Shown: positions 7,493 through 17,776 of the stretch, in pieces
Position numbering within the stretch: the first letter of the stretch is position 1
Layout of the letters: the number at the start of each line of letters is the position of its first letter
Origin: Clostridium grantii DSM 8605
GTDB taxonomy: Bacteria > Bacillota > Clostridia > Clostridiales > Clostridiaceae
Assembly: GCF_900129965.1 (NCBI RefSeq)
Contig: NZ_FQXM01000003.1
Coordinates: 1-64,000 of the forward strand
Reading direction: 5' to 3'
Length of the DNA: 64,000 nt
Made by a program: the position numbers and the translations under genes
The notes under the pieces: generated by a model
What the model was told of the DNA's origin: nothing
The model's input: the letters and a program-made list of their open reading frames with translations, nothing else
Databases searched by the model: none

Positions 7493-9418
7493 GTAACTAT
7501 TCAGCTCCTATTTTAAATAGTCTGTAATTCTGCAATTTTTTAAATTTTATTTTATACTAAATACTATAGAGATTCCAGTTAAACTATTAATTTATTTTTT
7601 AGTGCTTCTAATCATTTAAGCGATAGCTTGCGAGTTTTTAAGCCGTAAGGCTTGTTCTTATAAGAAATCATACGATTTTAAAAATTTTATGAGTGTATAT
7701 ACAAAAACACCCTACTTTCAAATCTTTTAATTTATCTGACAGTAAGGTGTTAATATTAAATTTGGGTACGCTAAAAACATCTAGTATACCTCTATTAACG
7801 GACATTTTCATATTCTAAAGTTGGATTAAATGGAGTTGCTGTAAATACTGATTTGATACAGTCTAATGTGTTTTTTCCTTGTTTTCGTACAGTAGATACA
7901 TATCCACGAATTCTAGTAAAAGCACTTGCCCCTTCGGAACTTCTAAAAGTTCCAGATATTTTTTGTTTCACCTTAGCCATACGTAAATCACGTTCGGCTA
8001 AATTATTATCGAAAGGGATATCAAAATCATACATGAAAGCAAGAATTTCTTCTTTATATCCGCTTAATCTATTAAGCAAGTTAAGACTGACGCTTTTCTT
8101 CACCTTTTTTTCAGAATATAATTCAATATTTTTAGCATAGTCTTCATCAAAACCAGCTTTAAGTATTTTATCATATTTTACTTCAAAATCTTCAATTTTG
8201 TTTAAAGGCAAAGCATTGTGTGTGCCATAGCTTAAATCTACTTCCTTTTTTATTTCAAGTAGTAGTTTTTTCATTGGAACTGCCCATTCTTGCTTTTGTA
8301 AGTCAGTTATACCATTAAGTTCTCTTAATATATGAGCATTACATAGAGAATGATTACACTTAGTGTATTTATTGTAAGTTTTGAAACCATCATGCACTGC
8401 CGTGCCAGTGAAGTTAGGAAGTATAGCAATATCATCTATAGCTTCTTTACCACGCTTTTTATGTGCCTCATAGTAAGTGAAGTTTTAATTTGATGCAACA
8501 TGAAGCCAATGAAGTTTTTTATTTATCTGTAGTCCTGTTTCATCAAAATGAACTGCTCCTTCTGAGGAAGTAATAGTATTTCTAATATTATTTTCTATTG
8601 GAGCTAGCCTTTTGTAACAGTTCTCATTAAATGTTACTATACTTCCTTGACTTATATGATGATTAAATAAATCTTTTATAAGTTCAGCACTTCGCTTATA
8701 AGGAATTAGCTGATACTGCGTTAAATAGACAGCGACAGCTTTTAATCTTTTGCCATATTGGACAGTATTGGTAACTTCATCTGGGAAATTAGCTGTATTT
8801 TCACTTTTACAATGAGGACATATTTTTACTTCTGCTCTGTGTTCTGTAACTTTAACTTTTATATCAGGTATATCTATAACTTGACGAACAATATATCTTT
8901 TAGGAGGCACATCTTCTAAAGATGCTCCGCATTCAGAGCAGTGTTCAATGCTGTGAATCTCAACTTGGTCCGGATCTTCTTTAAGAGAAAGAGTTTTACC
9001 TTCATGACCTTCTTGCCCTCCGGGCTTTTTACCTGATTTTGTTCGTAAACTTTTTGTTTTCTTTTTAAATCCATCAGAGGATGGAGGTTTGCTACTATTA
9101 TTACTATTTTTATTGACTTGACTTTCTAGTGATTTTACACGTTCATTAAGTGTTTTATTATCTTTAGAAATATTTTCTACTTGACTATTCAAGTGATTAA
9201 TTTGATTTGATAATTCTTTTATAAGCCCAATTACTTCTGAAACGCCTTTATTATAAATCTTAATAATTTCACTTTCACTCATGAAGTGGCACCACCTTAT
9301 CATTAGTTTTTACAAGACAGGATATATAATACCAAAAATTAATGATAATTGGAAGAGTTGTTTTGAATATATCAATGATAACATTATATTTAATAAATTT
9401 TAATAGCTGAATAGTTAC
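7493..9418 (-). mobile_element. IS66-family element (ISBst12-like), inactive
   Basis: Bounded by perfect 14-bp inverted repeats GTAACTATTCAGCT (7493-7506 and, inverted, 9405-9418); IS66 ends begin with GTA. It contains one transposase gene and no tnpA/tnpB accessory genes, as in the ISBst12 subgroup. I could not see an 8-bp target duplication. The transposase is broken by a stop codon. Confidence 0.85.
7795..9282 (-). pseudogene. tnpC: IS66 transposase (tnpC) with in-frame stop
   Basis: A DDE transposase of about 490 residues. Order: N-terminal leucine-zipper-like coil, basic KKPGGQEGHEGK segment, zinc finger (CSECG and CPHC), catalytic core with HFDETG, then the second acidic residue in the AVHDGFKTY region, and NNLAERDLRMAK with the final glutamate. 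A TAA at 8485-8487, in the same frame, interrupts it after LHWLHVASN; the remaining frame (FTYYEAHKKRG onward) is otherwise open. The start at 9282 follows AAGGTGGTG. The element could only move if supplied with transposase from elsewhere. Confidence 0.9.
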
Positions 9419-9602
9419 AATTTCCTTTAATGAAATAAATTCACAAAAATATTTGTAGGTTTATTTGTCATACAAAATTTTAATCATTATATACAAAAAA
9501 TAGCTTAATTAAAATATTATTACAATAAATAAATTCCAATTTATAAATTGAAATGGCCATCAATCATTGGAATAAACTTGTATTCTTAGGTTGATGGCTA
9601 TG
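9419..9602. other. Gene-free stretch with a hairpin
   Basis: AT-rich DNA ending in GCCATCAA/TTGATGGC with an imperfect stem between (about 9552-9600), directly next to the REP-like repeat at 9603. It may be the end of a lost small element. Confidence 0.35.
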
Positions 9603-9638
9603 GTGCACTAGTAAGGAGGCTTTGCCGACGAACTTGCT
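9603..9638 (+). repeat. REP-like 36-bp repeat, copy 1
   Basis: GTGCACTAGTAAGGAGGC then TTTGCCGACGAACTTGCT. AGTAAG/CTTGCT and GGC/GCC pair, giving a small bulged hairpin. A near-identical copy is at 35561-35597, close to a RAYT-type transposase remnant, so this may be a REP sequence. Confidence 0.5.
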
Positions 9639-9703
9639 TTGTTTTGCTAATTCAGTTTACAGAATCTTTTTTACAGGGTCTACTTTCCCTCTTTTTTTAT
9701 GAT

Positions 9704-10513
9704 TTATTTACTTATAAAAATGCTATTTATAAATTTAGTAACATACTCAATGCTACCTCTAATTTTTATAATGGCATTAGCCCTATCAATAAATTTTCTT
9801 AATTCTAATAGGTACTTTAAATTAACTTCATAATCTATAAACTCATTAATTTTAAAAACTTCTTGACCTATATCAAAATCATATACCAAGTACTTCAAAA
9901 CATATGACAAATCATTCTCCATATATTCATCTGAATTTAAAATTTTATAATTATTAATTTTATCATTAATATCAATATCAAATATAAAATATTTCTTGAT
10001 ACTATTTAAATATTGTGAATTTTTTAAATATAATTCACTTTCATTATCTATGCTGCGTATACGTGATAACCTATTTCCTACAATACCTTTATTAGCAACA
10101 ATTACATGATCATCTCCTATTATTTTATACCCAGAATTATAATTTTTTATATAATTTGAAAATATAGTTTTCCCACAATTAGTTCCTCCAAAAAAAAATC
10201 CACTTTTACTATCAATACTTATCATAGAAGAATGAAGTGGTAATGCATTTTTACTTAAAACATACGAATCTATAATTATTCTTAACATATAACCCATTTG
10301 ATTTTTTGATAAATATTCAGAGATAAAAGCCTTATTTTCATCTAAATTAACAGCGCATCTATTCCCTTTTATTATAACTTTCAAACCATTTATAGGATTG
10401 TTTACTATAGTATAGGCTAATTTTGTTTTTAGATACTTCGATGATAAAATTTTTTTTTCAAAATTATTCTCTGAATACAATTCTAACGACTTATAATTAT
10501 AAGATAATTTCAT
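9704..10513 (-). CDS. HPr kinase-like P-loop protein
   Basis: A 269-residue protein whose second third matches the HprK-type nucleotide-binding fold: ALPLHSSMI, then a Walker A loop GGTNCGKT (109-116) and GDDHVIV as the following acidic strand. Such HprK-like proteins are common partners of radical SAM enzymes in peptide-modification clusters; no HPr-specific part is visible. The start overlaps the stop of the radical SAM gene (ATGA), so the two are translationally coupled. The substrate is unknown. It is the last gene of the cluster. Confidence 0.65.
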   Translation of the reverse strand: MKLSYNYKSLELYSENNFEKKILSSKYLKTKLAYTIVNNPINGLKVIIKGNRCAVNLDENKAFISEYLSKNQMGYMLRIIIDSYVLSKNALPLHSSMISIDSKSGFFFGGTNCGKTIFSNYIKNYNSGYKIIGDDHVIVANKGIVGNRLSRIRSIDNESELYLKNSQYLNSIKKYFIFDIDINDKINNYKILNSDEYMENDLSYVLKYLVYDFDIGQEVFKINEFIDYEVNLKYLLELRKFIDRANAIIKIRGSIEYVTKFINSIFISK

Positions 10514-11889
10514 CTACTTCTACCAATAGGATTATTACTTCCATAATTCTTAGCATACTCTTCAATAATTGCATTTCCTTTTTTAAATGCCTCTGCCATA
10601 TTCTCTGATGCATTTCCACATTTTTTATTAGATTGAATAAAACAAGGATAATATTCTCCATCCGAGCCAATTGTTCTATCTTTGTTTTCTATACAACTTT
10701 CACAACCTAGTCTACAGGTTAATTTAAAAACTTCTATATTTAATTTTTTATTTTCTTTATGCAAAACATACCTTATCTTCTTTTTATTTTCATATTCAGC
10801 AGTTAACTCTCCAATTTTCACGCAACTATTTTTTATTAACTTTTTAATCTCATTATACTCCAAAAAATATTTTAACATATTTATATTCTTGTCTGTAACC
10901 AATAATTCGATGAAAGTTATACTTTTAATATTTTTATTAAACGACTCTAGAATCAATGTTTCAAAATCTTCTATTGTATCATTTATCCCTTTTAACACAA
11001 CATAATTCAATCTAAAATTAATATCTTCTATTTCTAATAACTTAATAGCATCCACTGTTTTTATAAAGTCATTTTTCGTTTGCGTAATCATGTCAAACTT
11101 TTCTTTCTTCATACTATGTAAAGATACATTTAACTTTACATCACCTTCATATAATTTAATCATATTAACAAACTTTATGTCTATTAATGATCCATTAGTT
11201 ATAATTTTTAGCTTTGGTCTATATTTAGACTTATTAAAAAATTCTATAGAAAATTCTATAAGCTCTCTAGTAATTAAAGGTTCTCCTCCTGTTAAAGTTA
11301 TAGTTTCACAATTATTTATTTTACATTGATATAAAATATTTTCTAACTTTTCTTTACTTAACTTAACTAAGGAAGTATCATCTAATCCCTCACTGTGACA
11401 AAAAAAACATTTGAAATTGCATATATTTGTTAAGCTAATTCGTACTTCTTCTTTAGAAGTTACAAGATATTCGAAAAGTATTTTAATACCATCGCCATAA
11501 ATGCCTCTCTTTGTTCCTACTATTTTAAATCCCTTATTTATTGCCAACCTCAACATATTTGGTCGATGATTATAACTAGAAACTGTAATAGATTTATATT
11601 TATTATTTCTAGCTTTATTCACCATATACTCTATGTATTCTCCGAAATACCCTGATTTTCTATATTGGGGCAATATACCTCCTATCCACAGATGATAATT
11701 TAATTTTTCTTTATTATTAAAGGCTATAGTATATCCTACAATATCATTATTATCATATAATATATACTTATCTAAAATTTTTGATTCAGATTTTTTTCTA
11801 AAATCATATATTGGAAATTTTTCCTGAAAAATCATCTTATGTAGATATTGAATTTTTTCTATATCTTCAGTTTTGCTTACTCCAATCAT
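10510..11889 (-). CDS. GNAT acetyltransferase-radical SAM fusion enzyme
   Basis: About 459 residues from the ATG at 11889, which follows GAGGAGATGG; an upstream in-frame start lacks a binding site. Residues 1-140 are a GNAT domain (LWIGGILPQYRKSGYFGEYI as the acetyl-CoA loop, then NKGFKIVG). Residues 150-390 are a radical SAM domain: CNFKCFFC (C157, C161, C164) and TLTGGEPL. The C-terminal CRLGCESC with YYPCF resembles the MoaA/SPASM auxiliary iron-sulphur site. It could acylate and radically modify one substrate. An IS110 element sits immediately upstream and may have cut it off from its operon promoter. Confidence 0.8.
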   Translation of the reverse strand: MIGVSKTEDIEKIQYLHKMIFQEKFPIYDFRKKSESKILDKYILYDNNDIVGYTIAFNNKEKLNYHLWIGGILPQYRKSGYFGEYIEYMVNKARNNKYKSITVSSYNHRPNMLRLAINKGFKIVGTKRGIYGDGIKILFEYLVTSKEEVRISLTNICNFKCFFCHSEGLDDTSLVKLSKEKLENILYQCKINNCETITLTGGEPLITRELIEFSIEFFNKSKYRPKLKIITNGSLIDIKFVNMIKLYEGDVKLNVSLHSMKKEKFDMITQTKNDFIKTVDAIKLLEIEDINFRLNYVVLKGINDTIEDFETLILESFNKNIKSITFIELLVTDKNINMLKYFLEYNEIKKLIKNSCVKIGELTAEYENKKKIRYVLHKENKKLNIEVFKLTCRLGCESCIENKDRTIGSDGEYYPCFIQSNKKCGNASENMAEAFKKGNAIIEEYAKNYGSNNPIGRSR

Positions 11890-11947
11890 ATTTCCATCTC
11901 CTCGTATAATAAGTTTAATAGTCAATTTATTATTAATTTCCAGTAAC

Positions 11948-12285
11948 TAAAATGACTATTTAAGAAAAGAGTTTACTGGAAATTATTTATACAGGATGGT
12001 ACAGGCGTACCCTTAAGTGCTAATATTATATTAAGGGATTAGCATAGGGATATTCTTACGTCTCCTGTTGGCCACTTAGTGGTACCTCTATTAAAGACTG
12101 TTTCCTTATTTATAGCGTTAGCTTCTAACCCAGTCGTTGTTCAAGTTATCAGGCTACTAGCTTAGCAACTAGTGTAAAAGGCTTCATAGCTTAGTTCTTA
12201 TTAGTGCGAGGGTGTTGATGCGTTATAAACTAAGGGTAGGCCTGTGCCAATTCCTGTTCTATTTTAACCGAAAGGTGGTGATATC
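11948..12285 (+). ncRNA. IS110 left-end non-coding region, likely bridge RNA
   Basis: About 340 bp with no reading frame between the left core and the transposase start. In the IS110 group this position encodes the bridge RNA that pairs with donor and target DNA to direct recombination. Several stem candidates are visible (for example CCCTTAA/TTAAGGG and AGCTTAG repeats). I did not derive the guide loops. RNA identity is inferred from position. Confidence 0.5.
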
Positions 12286-13573
12286 ATGAAACATACTTTT
12301 ACAGCTACTTTATTCATAGGTATAGATGTTAGTTCAAAAACCAATTATGTCTATGGTATGGACTTCTTTGGAACAAAGCTACTTTCTTTTGAATCTTCAA
12401 ACAACAATCCTGGTGCTGAGGTTATAGTATCTAAAATAATTAAATGTCTTAAAGATAACTCTCTCTCTTATCTCACCATAGCTTTAGAATCAACCTCATT
12501 CTATAGCTGGCATATAGCCAATTTTCTTTCAAGCCATGAAGGATTGTTATGGTTTAAACCTAATGTTTATTGCCTTAATCCAAAGATTACATCTAACTAT
12601 AAAAAAACTTTTGTTGATATTGACAAAACCGATCCAAATGATGCACTTGTTATTGCTGACTTCGCAAGAGTAGGTAAAATAACATCGGCACCTTGGAAAG
12701 GTAGTCAATACATTGCTTTACAGCGTCTCACAAGATGTAGACTTCACATCATGGAAAATATAACGAGAGAAAAATCCTATATCTTATCGAATATTTTTCT
12801 TAAGTTTAGTGAACTCGCTGTTATGGGTAAAAATGAACAACCATTTTCAAACAAGTTTGGTGCTACATCTTTAGCAGTACTAACAGAATATATGTCCGTT
12901 GAAGAAATAGCTAACGCTGACTTATCAGAATTAGTAAACTTTCTTGTGGATAAAAGTAAAAATAGATTCAAAGATCCACAAACTACTGCTAAAGTTCTCC
13001 AAAGAGCTGCTAGAGACGCCTATCGTCTTGACAAAGCTTTATATGACCCTTTAAACTCCACAATCGCTGCATCCTTTAACTGCATTAAAGCTTTAGAAAA
13101 AGAAGTATCAACTATTGATAAAGCAATTCAAAGAGCAGTTAAGCGAATTGATACACATGAGTACCAATGCATATCTTCTATAACCGGTATTGGCCCCGTG
13201 TTTGCAGCTGGTATTGTAGCAGAAATAGGTGATATTACAAAATATAACAACGAAGCAAGTCTTGCTAAGTATATAGGTCTTACCTGGAGAAAAAAAACAG
13301 TCAGGTAACTTCACAGCACAAGATACTTATTTAACAAAAACAGGTAACAAGTATCTACGATACTATATACTTGAGGCTACTGGTAGTATCCTAAGGTTTA
13401 ATCCGGAATATAACGATTATTACCATAAAAAGTATAATGAAACATTGACACACAAGCATAAAAGGGCACTTGCACTTACTGGCCGTAAATTTGTAAGGTT
13501 GATTTTTGCTTTGCTACGCAATAATCAACTCTATACTATGAAAACTGTCGCTGAAAAAGTTAAAACTTCATAA
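12286..13573 (+). pseudogene. IS110-family transposase with A-run frameshift
   Basis: N-terminal RuvC-like DEDD domain: GIDVSS (D14), ALEST (E68), DKTDPNDA (D116, D119), then a coiled coil and the transposase_20 part SITGIGPVFAAGIVAEIGDI. At 13288-13297 a run of eight A bases shifts the frame after GLTWRKK; with seven A bases the protein would continue QSGNFTAQDTYLTKTGNKYL and on to the stop at 13571. The lost part holds the serine (QSGN) likely to be the recombination nucleophile. Slippage on the A run could restore some protein. Confidence 0.85.
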
Positions 13574-13689
13574 ATTTGAGAACCAACCAACTTATTATCT
13601 CCAGTAAAATTTTGGAAATAAAGCAAAGTTTGTTAGGTGAGCTCTTTTTTAAAGCTTCATTAAAAATAAATTTCCAATTTTATAAAATT

Positions 13690-14892
13690 TCATCTTGACA
13701 TATTACCAGTCGTCTTAAAGTACTCTTTAATAGCTTCTATATATTTTTCAATTAATTCATATTCATGGAAAGTATATGTTGGAAAAGTTAAAATCTTAGA
13801 GTAATATTTCTCAGCATTTGGATATGAATTAATCAAAGTATTTTTATCATAATTATTAATTTTGTATTTATCACTAGTAAATAATTCATAAGTAGGTATA
13901 GATTTAGATTTTGGTATTTTTATTTCAAATCCTCTTTCATTCATCCAATTTACTAAATTCGATTTATCAATGTTCAGTCCTTCAAAATCAATCGTAGGTT
14001 TAAATCCATACCAAGCTCCCATTGAAGTTACATAATCTTTTTTAACCATACCTTTAAAAAAAGTTTCTTCTTGTAATCTTTTTTCAAAATAGTTTAAAGT
14101 TTCTTTTCTCCCTTTTATCCAATCAAAACAATAATATTTTAATTGATGCAACACCATCACCGCTGCAAGCGGATGTATTCTTAATTTCAACCCATACCCT
14201 GTTCTTTCCAATCCTTTGTAATATTCATTTCTCACACTTTTAGCAGGTCTCTTAAGATTATGTCCTAGTAAAACAGCTCTTTCAAAAATTTCTTGATTAT
14301 CAGTTAAAAGAATTCCACCCTCTCCTCCGGTAAGAAGTTTATTTCCCTGTAAACTCCAACAAGCAACATCTCCAAAACTTCCCACGTACTTTCCCTTATA
14401 TTCTGAAAAATGGGCATGTGAACAATCTTCTACGTATCTCAAATTATACTTTTTGCATATATTTAAAATACCTTCTTTATCACAAGGGTGTCCCCATTGA
14501 TCATTTGTTACAATCGCTTTAGTTTTATTTGTAATTAATTCTTCTATTTTTGATACATCTATGTTCCCAATATCTTCTTCCACATCACAAAATACAATCT
14601 TAATACCAAGATGTAAAAGTGGTGCAGCTGTAGCATGATAACTAAAAGCAGTACAAATCACTTCTTGCCCTGGCAAAAGATTAAGTCCAAAAAACGCAGA
14701 ATAAAGTGCCATAGTTCCTGATGAAACTAAAAGTCCATACTTTCTATTATGTAGATTTGCAAACGTTGTTTCCAATTCCCTATATACACCACTATCATCT
14801 GGAATTGATAATGGTTTTCCTGAATCTATATACTGTTTTACTATATCACCCATTTCATCTATCTTTGGTGGCCATATAAACCCATATTTCAT
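13690..14892 (-). CDS. DegT/DnrJ/EryC1-family PLP aminotransferase
   Basis: A 400-residue aspartate-aminotransferase-fold enzyme. Visible marks: LLVSSGTMALYSAF near the N terminus, VEDCSHAHFSEYKGKYVGSF with the cofactor aspartate, and SLQGNKLLTGGEGG with the PLP lysine. Family members aminate keto-sugars or make 3-amino-5-hydroxybenzoate from an aminoshikimate-type precursor. The latter is interesting because the next upstream gene contains a shikimate-dehydrogenase domain. It is 64 bp downstream of that fusion gene. The exact substrate cannot be told from sequence. Confidence 0.9.
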   Translation of the reverse strand: MKYGFIWPPKIDEMGDIVKQYIDSGKPLSIPDDSGVYRELETTFANLHNRKYGLLVSSGTMALYSAFFGLNLLPGQEVICTAFSYHATAAPLLHLGIKIVFCDVEEDIGNIDVSKIEELITNKTKAIVTNDQWGHPCDKEGILNICKKYNLRYVEDCSHAHFSEYKGKYVGSFGDVACWSLQGNKLLTGGEGGILLTDNQEIFERAVLLGHNLKRPAKSVRNEYYKGLERTGYGLKLRIHPLAAVMVLHQLKYYCFDWIKGRKETLNYFEKRLQEETFFKGMVKKDYVTSMGAWYGFKPTIDFEGLNIDKSNLVNWMNERGFEIKIPKSKSIPTYELFTSDKYKINNYDKNTLINSYPNAEKYYSKILTFPTYTFHEYELIEKYIEAIKEYFKTTGNMSR

Positions 14893-14956
14893 ATCTATGC
14901 CTCTAAAAATGAATTTAAATCCATTCCCTTTCTATAATTATTTTTAACTATTGCCT

Positions 14957-17659
14957 TTAATTTATCTCATTCTTTAATTTTCTTAACATAATATCAACAT
15001 TCCAATATTTCATGCCTAAAATTTCACTTGAATATTTAACGTCTAATGAAACATCTTTAGGTCTTAATTTATCATTAGAATCCTCTGATTTAATAAACCT
15101 ATCATCTAATCCAAATGATTTCGCAATTTTCTTACCAAATTCATATCTACTAATTTTCTCGCTACCACAACAATGCACAATTCCTGTAATATCTTTTTCA
15201 ATAACCTTACTAATTTGATTATAAAGCAATTCAACTGATGTAGGGTTCATATACTCATTTTTAGGCAAACTTATATATTCTCGTTTTGAAAGTTTATACT
15301 TAACATGTTGAACTATATATCCTTGTACCACTAAAAACTCCTTATGCTTCACTTCATCAAAATAAGCACTTTGACTCTCTGGTATAGCCCCAAACGTTAA
15401 TGCTGTACGACATATAGCTATATCTTTTTCGTCCTTGAATTTATTTTCAAAGATCACTTTTAATTCACCATAATAATTAATAGGATTTGTTTTTCCAATT
15501 TCTAAATAATTACCTTCTTGTCCATCAAATACTTGATCACTTGATATAAATATAAATTTAGCACCCTGCTTTTTTGTTAAACCATACAAAAACTCACTGC
15601 CTAAATAATTTATTTTATACGCTTTTTCTTTATCATTTTCACATTTTACCAACGATTTTTCTGCTGCAGTGTGAATTACAAAATCAATCTTATAATCAAC
15701 AAATATTTCCTGAACTCTTTCATAATTATTTATATCAATCTTATAAAAATAATCACATTGATTATTCTTTAATTCCATGGAATCAATGCCAATAATCCTA
15801 TAGTTACATTTTAATTTTGAAACTAAATACCTTCCTATGAAACCTGAAGACCCTGTTATAATAATAGTTTTTTTTTCCATCAGTTCATCCATAGCTATCT
15901 CCTTCATAAACTTTTTATTTTTACTAGATAATTCAATTCCAAATCCATGATAAAAACTAATTGCTGCTTGTTCTACCAACATGTTCATACCCTCACAAAT
16001 GGTATGTTCTTTTTCTGCTGTAACTTTCAATAACGTTGTTAAATATGGGTTATAAACCATTTCAGCTATGACAACATTTGGCTCTAATTTGTCTATAAGC
16101 GTTTGATCAAATGCCATTTTACTGGTAAATCCAACCATACCACAAGGAGTCGCATTTATAATAATATCTATTTTATCCATAATACTTAATAAATCATTAT
16201 GAGTTATAGCTTTAATTGATTTATTTTCTTTTTGAAATAAATCAATATAGTGGTTCGCTAAATTCTCAGATTTTTCATTTATTATATCGCATACATATAA
16301 CGATTTAATTCTATCCTTTATTAAATATAAGGGGAGTGTTTGTGATGCCCCTCCTGCTCCCATAATTAAAACTACTTTGTTTTTTAATGTTGTCTTTTCC
16401 TTTATTGAATTAATTAAGCCCCTTCCATCAGTATTATATCCTTTTATAGTATTATCTTTAGAAACTATCGTATTTATAGTCTTGAATTTCTTTATATTAT
16501 AATCAATGTAATCACATTCTTTGAATGCCACAGTTTTCCAAGGCATTGCAATATTACATCCAATAAAAGTATCATCCTTAGCAAGCTTATTCAATTTGTC
16601 TAATATAATTGTTTCATCATCTTCACTTAATATAAAATAATTTACTGGATAATTAAGGTGTTCAAAGAGTTCTATCCACATTTTAGGAGCTATACTATAA
16701 TACTTTATTTTACTATTTCCTATAAGACCCCAATTAAATATTTTTAGTTTTTTTATTATATTAACAGTTTTATCTTTTCCTATTTTAACCTCTACTTTAG
16801 GAATTATATTAAAATTTAAAGAATCAAGTAATATTTTAGTTTCATTATTTCTATCTTCATATGATAAATAATTATACACTGCTGCTATACAATGGATTGA
16901 AAATCTATTTTGATTTTTAATAATAAAATCAGTGATTTCATTATCATTTATATCAACTTTAATGATTCGATTAAATTGAAACGACTTTTTGAAATTATTA
17001 ATAACATTTTCTGAAGATATTTTTAACTCTACAATAAAATTATTATTGTAGACCTTATTATTTAACCTATCATTTGAATCTACAATATTGGGTGAATATG
17101 CTTGTCCTATCCTGACAATTTTTTTAATATCTTCACTTATTATATTAAGTTCATCCTTTATAGTATTGGTTAAATATCTATAAATATCTACTTTATTTTC
17201 CATTATAAAGTCATCATTAATATATCCTGAAAATCCTGATATTTTATCATCCATATTTTTCTTAATACCAAATATCATCTTTTTATCATTAGTTAATATC
17301 AAACACATAGAAGAAAGTGCTGTTAAATTATTTGCAGCAACTAAACAAGAATACTTATTAAATTCTTTAGAGCGTCCAAATGCTTGTACATATCTGAATT
17401 GCTCTGAAAATACATAATCACACCTAGCATATTTATCATAAGCGTTAAAAAAAAACGTTGTTTTATCTTTAGCACATCTAGTATTATTATTTTTAAAATT
17501 ATCCCAATTTAAATCCACTTCTTTCTGAATTTTATCAGGAATATTTATTTTTTGATTCTTAACTATTATAGAATATTCTGACTCATCCGGATTACTACTT
17601 ATTAACTGTGATATATTATCTTCTAAAATATAAATTTTTTCTAAACTTTTGTACTCCAT
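14957..17659 (-). CDS. Triple fusion: N-terminal unknown (Nudix-like?), shikimate dehydrogenase, RmlD-like reductase
   Basis: A 900-residue protein. Residues 1-280 are unrecognised; GFSGYINDDF followed by IKDELNI faintly recalls a Nudix fold without a proper Nudix box. Residues ~290-575 are shikimate dehydrogenase: GLIGNS, NIAMPWK (catalytic lysine), NTDGRG (catalytic aspartate), MGAGGASQTLPL (NADP loop) and EGMNMLVEQAA. Residues ~585-900 are an extended SDR of RmlD type: ITGSSGFIG, ISSDQVFDG and YYGELK (active Tyr/Lys). I know no standard enzyme with this order. It suggests channelled reduction of a shikimate-like or amino-cyclitol intermediate. Second gene of the operon after the nucleotidyltransferase. 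Confidence 0.85.
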   Translation of the reverse strand: MEYKSLEKIYILEDNISQLISSNPDESEYSIIVKNQKINIPDKIQKEVDLNWDNFKNNNTRCAKDKTTFFFNAYDKYARCDYVFSEQFRYVQAFGRSKEFNKYSCLVAANNLTALSSMCLILTNDKKMIFGIKKNMDDKISGFSGYINDDFIMENKVDIYRYLTNTIKDELNIISEDIKKIVRIGQAYSPNIVDSNDRLNNKVYNNNFIVELKISSENVINNFKKSFQFNRIIKVDINDNEITDFIIKNQNRFSIHCIAAVYNYLSYEDRNNETKILLDSLNFNIIPKVEVKIGKDKTVNIIKKLKIFNWGLIGNSKIKYYSIAPKMWIELFEHLNYPVNYFILSEDDETIILDKLNKLAKDDTFIGCNIAMPWKTVAFKECDYIDYNIKKFKTINTIVSKDNTIKGYNTDGRGLINSIKEKTTLKNKVVLIMGAGGASQTLPLYLIKDRIKSLYVCDIINEKSENLANHYIDLFQKENKSIKAITHNDLLSIMDKIDIIINATPCGMVGFTSKMAFDQTLIDKLEPNVVIAEMVYNPYLTTLLKVTAEKEHTICEGMNMLVEQAAISFYHGFGIELSSKNKKFMKEIAMDELMEKKTIIITGSSGFIGRYLVSKLKCNYRIIGIDSMELKNNQCDYFYKIDINNYERVQEIFVDYKIDFVIHTAAEKSLVKCENDKEKAYKINYLGSEFLYGLTKKQGAKFIFISSDQVFDGQEGNYLEIGKTNPINYYGELKVIFENKFKDEKDIAICRTALTFGAIPESQSAYFDEVKHKEFLVVQGYIVQHVKYKLSKREYISLPKNEYMNPTSVELLYNQISKVIEKDITGIVHCCGSEKISRYEFGKKIAKSFGLDDRFIKSEDSNDKLRPKDVSLDVKYSSEILGMKYWNVDIMLRKLKNEIN

Positions 17660-17733
17660 ATATGCTCCCTCTTATGTTTATTTCAAAGTCTAAGATCTAT
17701 CAAAGATATGAAACTTAACTATTTTACATAATA

Positions 17734-17776
17734 TTAATAATTTATTTCAACTACTCTAGTTGAAATAAATTATTAA
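17734..17776. repeat. Perfect 20-bp-arm palindrome at a gene end
   Basis: The arms 17734-17753 and 17757-17776 (TTAATAATTTATTTCAACTA and its reverse complement) flank CTC and include the stop codon of the nucleotidyltransferase gene. There is no clear T run, so it may be an mRNA 3' hairpin or attenuator between the first two genes of the cluster. Confidence 0.6.

Larger units (their letters stand above)
11939..13607 (+). mobile_element. IS110-family element, probably inactive
   Basis: Carries a DEDD transposase with a 340-bp non-coding left end. TCCAGTAA occurs at both boundaries (11939-11946 and 13600-13607), which fits the short core left by IS110 insertion; there are no inverted repeats, as expected. 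It lies between the DegT aminotransferase and the radical SAM gene, in the opposite orientation, and separates an operon that would otherwise have about 100 bp between these genes. Confidence 0.75.

Noticed and set aside
7485..9426. Target-site duplication around the IS66 element
   Set aside because: The 8 bp on each side (TACAAAAA and AATTTCCT) do not match, so no duplication was claimed.
13108..13314. Minus-strand frame at the IS110 frameshift
   Set aside because: It is a shadow of the transposase gene without start signals.
17734..17776. Palindrome as a Rho-independent terminator
   Set aside because: There is no T run on either side; recorded as a palindrome only.
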